From Piliocolobus tephrosceles (Eukaryota > Chordata > Mammalia > Primates > Cercopithecidae), in contig NC_045437.1 of NCBI RefSeq assembly GCF_002776525.5, positions 134,569,928 to 134,633,927 on the forward strand: a stretch of DNA of 64,000 bases, read 5' to 3'. A program made the translations under genes and the position numbers. Below, piece after piece: positions 19,794 through 31,120 of the stretch; position 1 is the stretch's first letter; every line of letters begins with the position of its first letter. The notes beneath the pieces are model-generated. The model was given only the letters and a program-made list of their open reading frames with translations. It was not told the DNA's origin and searched no databases.

Positions 19794-22700
19794 ACAACAG
19801 GATCAAGTTCACACATAACAATATTAACCTTAAATGTAAATGGACTAAATGGTCCAATTAAAAGACACAGACTGGCAAACTGGATGAAGAGTCAAGACCC
19901 ATCAGTTTGCTGTATTCAGGAGACCCATCTCACATGCAGAGACACACATAGGCTCAAAATAAAGTGATGGAGGAAGATCTACCAAGCAAATGGAGAACAA
20001 AAAAAGCAGGGGTTGCAATCCTAGTCTCTGATAAAACAGATTTTAACCATCAAAGATCAAAAGAGACAAAGAAGGCCATTACATAATGCTAAAAAGATCA
20101 ATTCAACAGGAAGAGCTAACTATCCTAAATATATATGCACCCAATACAGGAGCACCCAGATTCATAAAGCAAGTCCTTAGAGACTTACAAAGAGTCTTAG
20201 ACTCCCATACAATAATAATGGGAGACTGCAACACCCCACTGTCATATTAGACAGATCAAGGAGACAGAAAGTTAACAAGGATATCCAGGAATTGAACCCA
20301 TCTCTGCACCAAGTGGACCTAAAAGACATCTACAGAACTCTCCACCCCAAATCAACGGAATATACATTCTTCTCAGCACCATATCACACTTATTCCAAAA
20401 TTGACCACATAGTTGGAAGTAAAGCACTCCTCAGCAAATGTACAAGAACAGAAATTATAACAAACTGTCTCTCAGACCACAGTGCAATCAAACTAGAACT
20501 CAGGACTAAGAAACTCAATCAAAACCACTCAAAGACATGGAAACTGAACAACCTGCTCCTGAATGACTACTGGGTACATAACAAAATGAAGGTAGAAATA
20601 AAGATGTTCTTTGAAAACAATGAGAACAAAGATACAACATACCAGAATCTCTGGGACACATTTAAAGCAGTGTGTAGAGGGAAATTTATAGCACTAAATG
20701 CCCACAAGAGAAAGCTGGAAAGATCTAAAATTCACTAAATGCCCACAAGAGAAAGCTGGAAAGATCTAAAATTGATACTATCACATCACAATTAAAAGAA
20801 CTAGAGAAACAAGAGCAAACACATTCAAAAGCTAGCAGAAGGCAAGAAATAACTAAGATCAGAGCAGAACTGAAGGAGATAGAGACATAAAAAACCCTCC
20901 AAAAAAATCAATGAACCCAAGAGTTGGTTTTTTGAAAAGATCAACAAAATTGATAGACCACTAGCAAGACTAATAAAGAAGAAAAGAGAGAAGAATCAAA
21001 TAGACACAATAAAAAATGATAAAGGGGATATCACCACCGACCCCACAGAAATACAAACTACCATCAGAGAATACTATAAACACATCTACGCAAATAAACT
21101 AGAAAATCTAGAAGAAATGGATAATTTCCTGGACACTTACACTCTCCCAAGACTAAACAAGGAAGAAGTTGAATCCCTGAACAGACCAATAGTAGTCTCT
21201 GAAATTGAGGCAATAATTAATAGCCTACCAACCAAACAAAGTCCAGGACCAGATGGATTCACAGCTGAATTCTACCAGAGGTACAAGGAGAAGCTGGTAC
21301 TATTCCTTCTGAAACTATTCCAATCGATAGAAAAAGAGGGAATCCTCCCTAACTCATTTTATGAGGCCAATATCATCCTGATACCAAAGCCTGGCAGAGA
21401 CACAACAAAAAAAGAGAATTTTACACCAATCTCCCTGATGAACATCGATGCAAAAATCCTCCATAAAATGCTGGCAAACCAAATTCAGCAGCACATCAAA
21501 AAGCTTATCCAACATGATCAAGTGGGCTTCATCCCTGGGATGCAAGGCTGGTTGAACATACACAAATCAATAAACGTAATCCATCATATAAACAGAACCA
21601 AAGACAAAAACCACATGATTATCTCAATAGATGCAGAAAAGGCCTTTGACAAAATTCAACCGTGCTTCATACTAAAAACTCTCAATAAATTCGGTATTGA
21701 TGGAACATATCTCAAAATAATAAGAGCTATTTATGACAAACCCACAGCCAATATCATACTGAATGGGCAAAAACTGGAAGCATTCCCTATGAAAACTGGC
21801 ACAAGCTAGGGATGCCCTCACTCACCACTCCTATTCAACATAGTGTTGGAAGTTCTGGCTAGGGCAATCAGGCAAGAGAAAGAAATCAAGGGTATTCAGT
21901 TAGGAAAAGAAGAAGTCAAATTGTCCCTGTTTGCAGACGACATGATTGTATATTTAGAAAACCCCATTGTCTCAGCCCAAAATCTCCCGAAGCTGATAAG
22001 AAACTTCAGCAAAGTCTCAGGATACAAAATTAATATGCAAAAATCACAAGCATTCTTATACACCAGTAACAGACAAACAGAAAGCCAAATCATGAATGAA
22101 CTTCCATTCACAATTGCTTCAAAGAGGATAAAATACCTAGGAATCCAACTTACAAGGGATGTAAAGGACCTCTTCAAGGAGAACTACAAACCACTGCTCA
22201 GTGAAATAAAAGAGGACATAAACAAATGGAAGATCATACCATGCTCATGGATAGGAAGAATCAATATCGTGAAAATGGCCATACTACCCAAGGTAATTTA
22301 TAGATTCAATGCCATCCCCATCAACCTACCAATGACTTTCTTCACAGAATTGGAAAAAAACGCTTTAAAGTTCATATGGAACCAAAAAAGAACCCACATT
22401 GCCAAGACAATCCTAAGTCAAAAGAACAAAGCTGGAGGCATCACGCTACCTGACTTCAAACTATACTACAAGGCTGCAGTAACCAAAACAGCATGGTACT
22501 GGTACCAAAACAGAGATATAGACCCATGGAACAGAACAGAGTCCTCAGAAATAATACCACCTATCTACAGCCATCTGATCTTTGACAAACCTGACAAAAA
22601 CACGAAATGGGGAAAAGATTCCCTGTTCAATAAATGGTGCTGGGAAAATTGGCTAGCCATAAGTAGAAAGCTGAAACTGGATCCTTTCCTTATTCCTCAT

Positions 22701-23651
22701 ATGAAAATTAATTCAAGATGGATTAGAGACTTAAATGTCAGACCTAATACCATAAAAACCCTAGAAGAAAACCTAGGGAATACCATTCAGGACACAGGCA
22801 TGGGTAAGGACTTCATGTCTAAAACACCAAAAGCAACAGCAACAAAAGCCAAAATCGACAAATGGGATCTAATTAAACTAAAGAGCTTTTCTGCACAGCA
22901 AAGGAAACTACCATCAGAGTGAACAGGCAACCTACAGAATGGAAGAAAAGTTTTGCAATCTACTCATCTGACAAAGGGCTAATATCCAGAACCTAGAAAG
23001 AACTCAAACAAATTTACAAGAAAAAAACAAACAACCCCATCAAAAAGTGGGCAAGGGGTATGAACAGACATTTCTCTAAAGAAGACATGCATACAGCCAA
23101 CAGACACATGAAAAAATGCTTGTCATCACTGGCCATCAGAGAAATGCAAATCAAAACCACAATGAGATACCATCTCACACCAGTTAGAATGGAAATCATT
23201 AAAAAGTCAGGAAACAACAGGTGTTGGAGAGGATGTGGAAAACCAGGAACACTTTTACACTGTTGGTGGGATTGTAACCTAGTTCAACCATTATGGAAAA
23301 CAGTATGGCGATTCCTCAAGGATCTTGCCATATGACCCAGACATCCCATTACTGGGTATATACCCAAAGGATTATAAATCATGCTGCTATAAAGACACAT
23401 GCACACGTATGTTCATTGCAGCACTATTCACAATAGCAAAGACTTGGAATCAACTCAAATGTCCATCAGTGACAGAATGGATTAAGAATATGTGGCACAT
23501 ATACACCATGGAATACTATGCAGCCATAAAAAAGGATGAGTTTGTGTCCTTTGTAGGGACATGGATGCAGCTGGAAACCATCATTCTCAGCAAACTATCG
23601 CAAGAACAGAAAACCAAACACCGCATTTTCTCACTCATAGGTGGGAACTGA
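19794..23651 (+). pseudogene. L1 ORF2 (endonuclease / reverse transcriptase), disrupted
   Basis: The expected ATG at 19794-19796 reads ACA. The endonuclease region (about 19794-20510) has several indels; its C-terminal part keeps the 'SDHSAIKLEL' segment, while the usual GDFNTP motif reads GDCNTP. The RT region carries PGPDGFTAEFYQ (after 21240) and an intact FADD catalytic box at 21930-21941, but an in-frame TAG at 21807-21809 separates them. A 41-bp tandem duplication (20692-20773) and later indels shift the frame. The zinc-knuckle-like CWRGCGKPGTLLHCWWDC is preserved in 23060-23335, and the frame ends in ...SLIGGN. The normal protein nicks DNA and performs target-primed reverse transcription; this copy is dead. 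Confidence 0.94.
20692..20773 (+). repeat. 41-bp perfect tandem duplication inside L1 ORF2
   Basis: The unit beginning 'cactaaatgcccacaagaga' occurs at 20692-20732 and, identically, at 20733-20773. It is not part of the usual L1 sequence as I recall it. At 41 bp it shifts the reading frame, producing a stop at about 20738. Confidence 0.95.
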
Positions 23652-23830
23652 ACAATGAGATCACTTGAACTCGGGAAGGGGAACATCACATACTGGGGCC
23701 TATTATGGGGAGGGGGGAGGGGGGAAGGGGGAGGGATTGCATTGGGAGTTATACCTGATGTAAATGACGAGTTGATGAGTGCTGACAAGTTGATAGGTGC
23801 AGCACACCATCATGGCACAAGTATACATAT
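23652..23830 (+). other. L1 3' UTR with G-rich tract, 3' end missing
   Basis: It contains the family's G-rich polypurine tract at about 23706-23735 (repeated 'gggagggg' units), which can form quadruplexes. The sequence stops at 'gtatacatat', before the region that normally holds the polyadenylation signal and A tail. Confidence 0.9.
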
Positions 23831-23930
23831 TAGGACTTCTGACCTCCAGAACTGTAAGATAATAAATATGTGTTGTTTTAAGCCACTGCATTTGTGGTAC
23901 TTTACTACAGCAGCCATAGGAAACTATGGT
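23831..23930 (+). mobile_element. MLT1D-like LTR, 3' part
   Basis: Continuation of the LTR at 17341-17673: 'ggacttctgacctccagaac', 'taaatatgtgttgttttaag' and 'cagcagccataggaaact'. It follows the last L1 base directly, without poly-A and without repetition of the sequence on the left side of the L1. Confidence 0.8.
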
Positions 23931-23969
23931 TTATGGTTAAAGAGAGCTATATAGTTTGTGTTTTGCATA

Positions 23970-26363
23970 AAAGCATAGCTCAGAGATATTGCAGGTTCAG
24001 TTACAGGCTACTTGAATAAAGCAAATATCACAATAAGGTGAGTCACAAGAATTTTTTAGTTTCCTAGTACATAGAAATGTTATGTTTACATGATATTGTA
24101 AGTATGCAATAGCATTAGGTATAAAAAAAGTACCCTTCATCATTTAAAGAATACTTTACTAGTAAAAAACACTAACTAGCATCTGAGTCTTCAGCAAGTC
24201 ATAATGTTTTTGCTGGTGGAGAGTCTTGCCTCAGTGTTGATGGCTGATGACTGACCAGGATGTTGGTTGCTGAAAATTAAGGTGGTTGTGGCAATTTCTT
24301 AAAATCAGATGACAATTAATTTTGCAGTATCAATTGGTTCTTCTTTTCGTGAAAGATTTCTCTATGGCATGCGATGCTGATTGAGAGTATTTTACCCAAA
24401 GTAGAACTTCTTTCAAATTTGGAGTCAATCCTGTCAAACCCTGCTGCTGGTTTATCAATTAAATTTATGTAATATTCAAATCCTTTGTTGCCATTTCAAC
24501 AATGTTCATAGCATCTTCACCAGGAGTGGACTCCATCTGAAGAAATCACTTTCTTTGCTTATTTAAAAGAGGCAAATCCTCATCCATTCAAGTTTTATCA
24601 TGAGATTTCAGCACTTCAATCACTTCTCCAGGCTCTACTTCTAATTCCAGTTCTCTGGCTAGTTTCACTATATCTGCAATTGCTTCCTCCACTGAAGCCT
24701 TGAACTCCTCAAAGTCACTCATTAATACTGGAATCAACTTTTTCCCAAGTCATGTTAATGTTGCTCTTTTGACCTCTTTTCATGAATCACAAATGTTCTT
24801 AATGGCATCTAGAAGGGTGAATCCATTCCAGAAGATTTTCAATGTACTTTGCTCAAATCCATCAATGAATCACTATTTATGGCAGATATAGCCTTACAAA
24901 ATATATTTCTTAAGAAATAAAGCTTGAAATTCAAAATAACTCCTTGATCCATGGGCTGGAGAATGAAGGTTGTATCAGAAGGCAAGAAAATAATATTCAT
25001 TTCCTTGTAAATTTCCATTAGAACTCTTGGATGGCCAGGTGCATTGTCAATGAGCAGGAATATTTTGAAAAGAATCTTTCCCCCAACCCCGCCAATCTGT
25101 AGGTCTTAGCAGTAGGCTTAAAATATTCAGTTAGCCATGCTGTAAACAGATTTTCTGTTATCCAAGCTTTGCTGTTCCATTTCTAGAGCATAGGCAGAGT
25201 AGATTTAGCCCCATTCTTAAGGGCCCTAGAATTTTCAGTATCAGTTAGAAAGTGTTGGCTTCAACTTAAAGTCACCAAGTGCATTGTCCCCTGAAAAGAG
25301 AGTCAGCCTGTTTTTTGAAACAATGAGGCCAGGCATTGACTTCTCCCCATTAGCTGTGAAAGTCCTAGACATCATCTTCTTCCAACAGAAAGCTGTTTCA
25401 TTCACACTGAGAATCTGTTGTTGGGTATAGCCACCTTCATCAATGATCTTACATGGATTTTCTGGATAACTTGTGTAGCTTCTCCATCAGCATTGCTACT
25501 TCACCCTGAACTCTTATGTTATGGAGATGGCTTCTTTCTTTAAACTTCATTAGCCAACTCCTGCTGGTTTCCAACTTTTCTTCTGCAGCTTCCTTATCTT
25601 ACTCAGCTTACATAGAATTGAAGAAAGTTAGGGCCTTGTTATAGGTTAAGCTTTGGTTTAAAGAAATGTTGTGGCTGGTTTGGCCTTCTACTAAGACCAC
25701 TCAAACTTTCTTCATACCAGCAATGAGGCTGTTCACTTTCTTTCTTTTAACCATTCATGTAATCACTTTGTGAAGAAAAGTTTTTCTTCAAAAACGTTTC
25801 CTTTGCATTAACAACTTGGCTAACTGGTGCAAGAGCCCAAGCTTTTAGTCTACTTGGCTTTAGACATGCCTTCCATGCTAAGCTTAATCATTTTTAGTGT
25901 TTAAAGTGAGAGATATGTGACACTTCCTTTCACTTGAATACCTTGAGACAATTGGAGACCATTAATTGGACCATTTGATATTGTTGTAACTCAGGGAATA
26001 GGAAGGTCCGAGGAGACAGAGAGAAGTGGGGGAATAGCTGGTCAGTGGAGCAATCAGAATGCACACAACATTTCTCTGTTAAGTTCACTGTCTTATATTG
26101 GCAGGGTCCCAAATCAATTACAATAGTAACATCAAAGATCACTGACCAAAAATTACCAAAACAGGTAAAATAGTGCTGAAAAAGTTTGAAAATTTGTGAA
26201 AATTACTAAAATGTGACACAGAGAAACAAAGTGAGCACATGCTCTTGGAAAAAATGGCACCAATGGACTTTCTAGACACAGAATTGCTACAAACTTTCAA
26301 TGTTTAAAACACAGTATCTGTGAAGCAGAATAAAGCAAAGCACAATAAAACTAGGTATGCCTA
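23970..26363 (-). mobile_element. Tigger1-type DNA transposon (pogo/Tc1-mariner), near full length
   Basis: The left end reads 'aaagcatagctcagagat' and the right end '...aggtatgccta', corresponding to the Tigger terminal inverted repeat. Both ends are flanked by TA (23968-23969 and 26364-26365), the expected target duplication. At 2394 bp it is close to the ~2.4-kb autonomous element. The transposase is encoded on the minus strand and is decayed. Tigger1 was active in early primate ancestors and moved by cut-and-paste. Confidence 0.93.
24177..25960 (-). pseudogene. Tigger1 transposase (DDE superfamily), decayed
   Basis: On the minus strand the sequence still encodes parts of a pogo-type transposase: an N-terminal region near 25950, an LLIDNAPGHP segment (catalytic Asp block) from about 25059 to 25030, and a QPMDQG segment at about 24960-24942, ending near 24177. 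Many stops and frameshifts break it, and no long open frame remains. The family enzyme binds the inverted ends through a CENP-B-like helix-turn-helix and catalyses excision and integration. Confidence 0.85.
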
Positions 26364-26365
26364 TA

Positions 26366-26783
26366 GATGAAAAAAAAAGCAAAACAAAAAATCTCCTTGG
26401 CTATTTTCTAAACTTGCCTATTGATAAGAGTCATGTGGGGAATTCACTGAAAGCACAAACATCCCTTGCATCTTCTATAGATGTTCTGTTTCACTAATTC
26501 TAGTCTAATATAGAAAATGAAGCTCATGAAAGTGAGATGATGTACTGAAGGCCAAAATGATGAGAGCTGGACTGGAGCAAAATGGATTCCCCAAGCCATA
26601 GTAACAAGGATTACTGTTCTATACTTAGTTATGTATTATAATAAAATGTCTTTTACAATGGATGTGAAAAGGGCCATATAAACAATTACATGGTTTAGAG
26701 CATATTATAATTTTTAAAAATTAACTTAGTGTCATAAATAAAAGTGGGAGAGGAGCTATGCAAGATTAAGAGTTTTAAGGACC
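26366..26783. other. Unassigned sequence, possible old MER fragment
   Basis: No gene recognised. The run 'aacttgcctattgataagag' at about 26412-26431 faintly recalls old hAT-type MER sequences but is too diverged to assign. Confidence 0.35.
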
Positions 26784-27180
26784 TGTCATAGACTAAATGT
26801 GTGCCCCCAAAATATTCATATGTTGATGCCCTAATTCCCACTGTGGCTATAGTTGGAGGGGGGCCTCTAAGGAAGTAATTAAAGTTAAATGAGGTCATAA
26901 GAGTGGGGTCCTGATTTGATAGGATTAGTGTCCTCAGGAGAAGAGATACCAGAAAGCTTGTTCTCTATCTGTCTATGCATGTGAACCAAGGAATGGCCAT
27001 TGCAGGACATAGTGAGAGGGCAGCTGTCTACAAATCAGGCAGAGAGCTGTCACCAGAAACTGATGCTGCTTCAGTTGGATCTAGAACATCCAACCTCCAG
27101 AAGCGTAAAGAAGTAATTCTGTTTTGTTAAACCACACAGTCTATGGTATGTTGTGATGGCAGCCAGGCTGAATTATATAG
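26784..27180 (+). mobile_element. MLT1C-like MaLR LTR, plus strand
   Basis: LTR text in order: 'tgtcatagactaaatgtgtg', 'aatattcatatgttgatgcc', 'gaggtcataagagtggggtc', 'gataggattagtgtcctcag', 'acctccagaagcgtaaagaa' and 'cacagtctatggtatgttgt'. It is a solo LTR. A 62-codon frame (27143-27331) starts in its 3' end and has no support. Confidence 0.82.
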
Positions 27181-27329
27181 GTCCATAACAATCAGATGCC
27201 TGTGTTGTACTGCATTAGATGCTGATTTAAGCAAGCCAATCTTAAAGGACATTTCTGAATTAATTGGCAAAAATTTTAATGTAGTATGGGTACTAAACAA
27301 GATGAAAATTCATTGGAATGGGAAAGTGT

Positions 27330-27421
27330 AGATTATAGAAGGAAAATACACAGATCACAAAACAGTACGTATATTATTTTATGCTATAAAATACACATGT
27401 ATATGTGTATGTGAGCACGTA
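27330..27421 (+). mobile_element. L1ME 3' end, left part (split by MLT1A)
   Basis: AT-rich text resembling the terminal L1ME region ('acacatgtatatgtgtatgt') that appears to resume at 27812 after the LTR at 27422. This would place the LTR insertion inside an older L1. Confidence 0.5.
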
Positions 27422-27811
27422 TGCTATGATTTGAATGTCACCTCCAAAACTTTTGTTGAAAGTTCACTCCTGTTGTGATAGTATTAAGAAGTTGGATCTT
27501 TAAGAGGTGATTAGGTAATGAGGGCTCTGTCCTCAGGAATGGATAAATGTCTGTGTTGAGAAAGTAGACTCCTGATAAAAGGATAGATTTAGAATGTCCC
27601 CAGTTCTCTGTCTGTCTCAAATATTTACTTGCACTTCTGCCATGGAATGACTGTAGCAAGAAGGTGTTCACTTGATCAGATGCCAAGCAGACACTGCACT
27701 ATGCTCTTGGACTTCTCAGTCCCTAGAACCATAAGCCAATTGAACTACTTTTCTTTATAAATTACCTAGTCCATGGTATTCTGTTATGCAGCAGAAAACA
27801 AACTTAGGCAG
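27422..27811 (+). mobile_element. MLT1A-like MaLR LTR, plus strand
   Basis: Starts 'tgctatgatttgaatgtcac' and shows 'tgatagtattaagaagttgg', 'gaggtgattaggtaatgagg', 'gccatggaatgactgtagca', 'agaaccataagccaattgaa' and 'attacctagtccatggtatt'. It is a solo LTR embedded between two parts of an L1ME 3' end. Confidence 0.82.
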
Positions 27812-28010
27812 TGTGCATACGTGTATGTTCACACACATATGTATAATGTGTGCGTGTGTGCACCTGAAAAGATATACACTAATGTGCTATGGTTTGGATC
27901 TTTCAGTGGTAGAAATGTTATTTTTAATTTTGCTTCTCTGAGTATTCATTAATTTTCTACAATGCATATGTACTGCTTCCATAAAAATGAAATATCATTT
28001 AACATAATTG
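27812..28010 (+). mobile_element. L1ME 3' end, right part
   Basis: GT/CA-rich text (27812-27870) followed by 'gaaaagatatacactaatgt' and 'ttttctacaatgcatatgta', which recalls the usual 3' terminus of L1ME elements. Confidence 0.55.
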
Positions 28011-28474
28011 ATGGTAAGTCCTTCTATAAGAAAAAAATTCTGTCAGTTTATAGAATGCTTTGATCTTCTTCACACCTTACCTCAGTTTCCACTGTCACAC
28101 CTTTCTCCCAGTGTGCCAACTACAATTATGATCAATGGTTTTCTGTAGGGAGAGCTACTAACAGATACTTTGACTGATTAAAAAAGGGAAGACAGCAAGT
28201 ATCACTTGCCTATTGGGTCCCAAAATTCCATTCATTTATAGCTGAAGCAACTCACGATTCAATCCAACTAATTCAAATGAATCTTTCTAGGTGAATTAAA
28301 TCAACCTCCCTATGAAAATATTCCTCTAAATATTGAAGAGAATAATGCCATCTTCTGGTCTCACAATTCAGAAAACCATCAAGCATGGAAATGAAGAGCT
28401 ATAACTGAAATACAACTTTTTTATTTTATTCCATTCAACAGCCTTTGTTGAGCATCGAATGTGCTCAAAGTCCT
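28011..28474. other. Unassigned AT-rich sequence
   Basis: No recognised repeat or gene. Confidence 0.45.
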
Positions 28475-28830
28475 AGGCTTAAACACTTCACTTCCTGCTA
28501 CCTGAAATGTTATATTCTTTCTTCCTCACCAACTATGTGAATTTTACCTCTTCTTAAAGATCCTATTCTCATGTCAAGTTTTCTAAGAAGCCTTCTCTGA
28601 CTTCCCCAGTCCAGAGTAAACATTCCCTGCCTCCAAAAGCATAGGGTGCTTAGGGGCTCTTTGACTGAATACATACAAACTTTGAGCACTCTGTTATTTA
28701 AACATGTTTAATTCTCCCCCTAGAAGATTGTAGGATGCTGTGTGATGGAGTCTTTAAAAAAAAATTCTTGGTTTTCTCCACAGTGTTTTACCCTTGGTAG
28801 ATACTGAATAAATGTTTGTTGATTAACTGA
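28475..28830 (+). mobile_element. L2 3' region, plus strand
   Basis: Contains 'tctaagaagccttctctgac', 'ctccccctagaagattgtag' and a 'gatactgaataaatgtttgt' end, the expected order in the L2 3' region. Confidence 0.7.
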
Positions 28831-29550
28831 CAAATTTGGGGTTTGCCTTTCTCTTGGTCCAAAACTGTGAGAGTACAGTTAATAGTTATTGAAATGGATG
28901 CCAACTCTCTAAACATGGTAATAATTCCTTTTTAAAGAGTCTTGGATTTTACTCTATTTTTTCAACTGGTTTTAAAAAGGGTAGGGCTGGTTTGTTAATT
29001 TACAATACAAAGAAGAAATCTTTTCCTTCCCGTCTGTGCTAGATGGGCTGAAATAGCGAGAACTGAAGGTTTCCACAGTCATTCACCAGGTGACAAAATA
29101 AAAGCTTTTTCCAAGCAGTAAAACTGTTCTTTCTCTGCAGAGAAAGTGACTTAAGAAGCAAGAATCAGCCAGCTAAAAGCTGTATCTTTGCCCCCACTTT
29201 CCCAGTGCCAAGCCAAGAATAGGAGATATTAGAGAGGTGAAATTTTGCCAAACCCCTGAGAAATTAGGCAGTTGCTGCTGGAGATGTACGAGGATAGATG
29301 ACATTTAATTGAGAAATTGCCTAATTTTCCATCAGTATGATAAAAAAATAATAATGTGAAATTGTTGGACCTTGATGTGTGTTAGAGGCAGATGCCATCC
29401 AATTTCATTTTTTTAAGGCAAAGGATCTTAGCAACAAGGTGGTTCTGTTCCATGCTCTAAGGATGCATTTAGCAACATAAGAAGCTTCAGGTATTGATAC
29501 TTATTCTTCCAGAACTTCTGACCTACTCTGTGTTGAGCAAACCTGGTCAT
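28831..29550. other. Unassigned, probably unique sequence
   Basis: No repeat family recognised over about 700 bp. It holds a 10-bp inverted repeat ('gaaattaggca' near 29260 and 'tgcctaatttt' near 29320). There is no open frame worth noting. It could hold regulatory DNA, but nothing here proves it. Confidence 0.4.
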
Positions 29551-30258
29551 GAAACTGCCTTTGTAAAAACTGTAACTGTGAGAAAATTATGACAGTAAAG
29601 GAGATCTGATCTAATGAACCCCCATTTTATCTTTAACCTTCAAACTGTACTTAATCATTCCTGGGGCTGGGCCAAGCTGATGTTGGGAGACATAGTTTAA
29701 ATGACAATAGCCTTTCCCCAAAACTAAACTGCCTTTGTAAGGCTGATGAAAGACCACTAGGTGAGGAGGCTGAGAAGAGCCTGAGCTCTGCTGAGGTGTA
29801 GATATAATTGATTACCAGCCTTTATTCTGTAGGTCACAAGATTCACAACTTCCCCAATTACTCCAGCAGATAACATAACTCTTACAGAACCTAAGATTGG
29901 CCTTCTGAGATGTCTTTTCAGGTTTCTGCATATCTGACAACTGATGGCTCCACCCAGGCCCACCAACTGGTCCTGTGGCCCCATCCAGAAACTGACTGAG
30001 CACACACATGAACCATTTTCCACACCCCTATGATTGCATCTCCAACCAATCAGCAGCACCCACTTCCTGGCCCATCAAAACTATCCTTGAAAAACTCTAG
30101 CCTCTGAATTTTCGGGGAGACTGATTTGAGTAACGACACTCCAGTCTCTCATTCAGCCAGCTCTGCATGAATTAAACTCTTCCTCTATTGCAATTCTCCA
30201 TCCTGATAAATTGGCTCTATCTGGGCAGTGGGCAAAATGAGCCTGTTAGGTGGTTACA
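29551..30258 (+). mobile_element. ERV1-class solo LTR, plus strand
   Basis: Starts 'tgaaactgcctttgtaaaaa', includes 'aattatgacagtaaaggaga', 'gaattaaactcttcctctat' and ends '...ttaggtggttaca'. This is the same family as the LTR at 11856-12569 but in the opposite orientation. Flanks are 'gtca' (29547-29550) and 'ttca' (30259-30262), a 4-bp duplication with one change. No internal retroviral genes adjoin it. Confidence 0.82.
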
Positions 30259-30294
30259 TTCACAGTTAAGAATGGGCTGTGAGTCAGCCCAATT

Positions 30295-30450
30295 TATGTT
30301 AAATTCCTGCATCTGTCATTTATTAGCTGTGTGGTTTGGAGCAAGGGTATTAGCCTCTCAGTTCTTCAGTTTTGTCATCTATGAAATGCCAAGTGACACT
30401 TTCAGGGTGCCTAACACCTGATACATACTTCTTAAAATGTGGAGGTTCTG
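30295..30450 (+). mobile_element. MIR, plus strand
   Basis: Recognisable by 'atttattagctgtgtggttt', 'cagttcttcagttttgtcat' and 'ctatgaaatgccaagtgaca', the central MIR region. Confidence 0.75.
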
Positions 30451-30639
30451 TTATTCTCTTGTATCAACAACAACAAGAAAATATCTATTTTAATTACTTA
30501 TAAATTCAAAATTCAGTGTACCTAACTTCCAGATTTGGAGCAAACAGTCTACTTGCACAGGTCTAGACAAGAACGGAAGACATTAGAATCATGATAATGT
30601 TTGCAACCCAAGACCATTGGTGTTGCTCCCCTTCAGTTC

Positions 30640-31120
30640 TCCACATGTGCCAGCCTGGTCACTAGCTCTCACTTTGATCAAGCTCTTTATACCTTTACCT
30701 TGACACCTATTTCTTCCCTATTCCTAGCATGTCTTTGGCTGCTATTCTCAATATAGTCAAACTACATCATACTTCAAGGCTTAGTCCAAAGGTCACTCAC
30801 TGCCTTTGTGAAGTTGTGCAATCCACAATCAGAAGTTACTATTCTTTCCTATTCTTTCTGGAACCTCTTCACAGTATTTAGAGATTACCTCTTTTATGTT
30901 TATTTTACTCTATTTTGCCTTATGATGCTCTTCCTTACAGGAAACCTTTTGCATGCCCTGCAACACATGCCTCACTTCTCGAAGGTTTGTCATTTTATAG
31001 ACAGCACTCCCTCTTCAAGTGTGTATCTTTCCCACAGGAGTGAAAAGATACACCACCTCTAGAGTTGTTCACATAATAGGTATTCAATAAATGGTTGATA
31101 GATGAATGATAAATGAATAA
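30640..31120 (+). mobile_element. L2 3' region, plus strand
   Basis: Reads through 'acttcaaggcttagtccaaa', a 'tctggaacctcttcacagta' block, and ends with 'taataggtattcaataaatg' followed by 'gatgaatgataaatgaataa', the L2 terminus with its short tail repeats. Confidence 0.7.

Larger units (their letters stand above)
17674..23830 (+). mobile_element. L1PA-type LINE-1, near full length, both ends truncated
   Basis: A 6.16-kb primate L1 containing 5' UTR, ORF1, inter-ORF spacer, ORF2 and most of the 3' UTR. It begins at 'gaataggaacagctccagtc', so about the first 21 consensus bases are absent. It ends at 'gtatacatat', so the last ~60 bases and the poly-A tail are absent. Wording such as 'gctgacaagttgataggtgc' and the G-rich 3' UTR point to an intermediate-age L1PA subfamily (roughly L1PA6-PA8; not verified). 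No target-site duplication is seen. Both ORFs are broken, so the copy is inactive. Confidence 0.95.

Noticed and set aside
21117..22922. Long frames with reverse-transcriptase motifs as a functional enzyme
   Set aside because: They belong to a disrupted L1 ORF2 with a lost start codon, stops, frameshifts and a tandem duplication.
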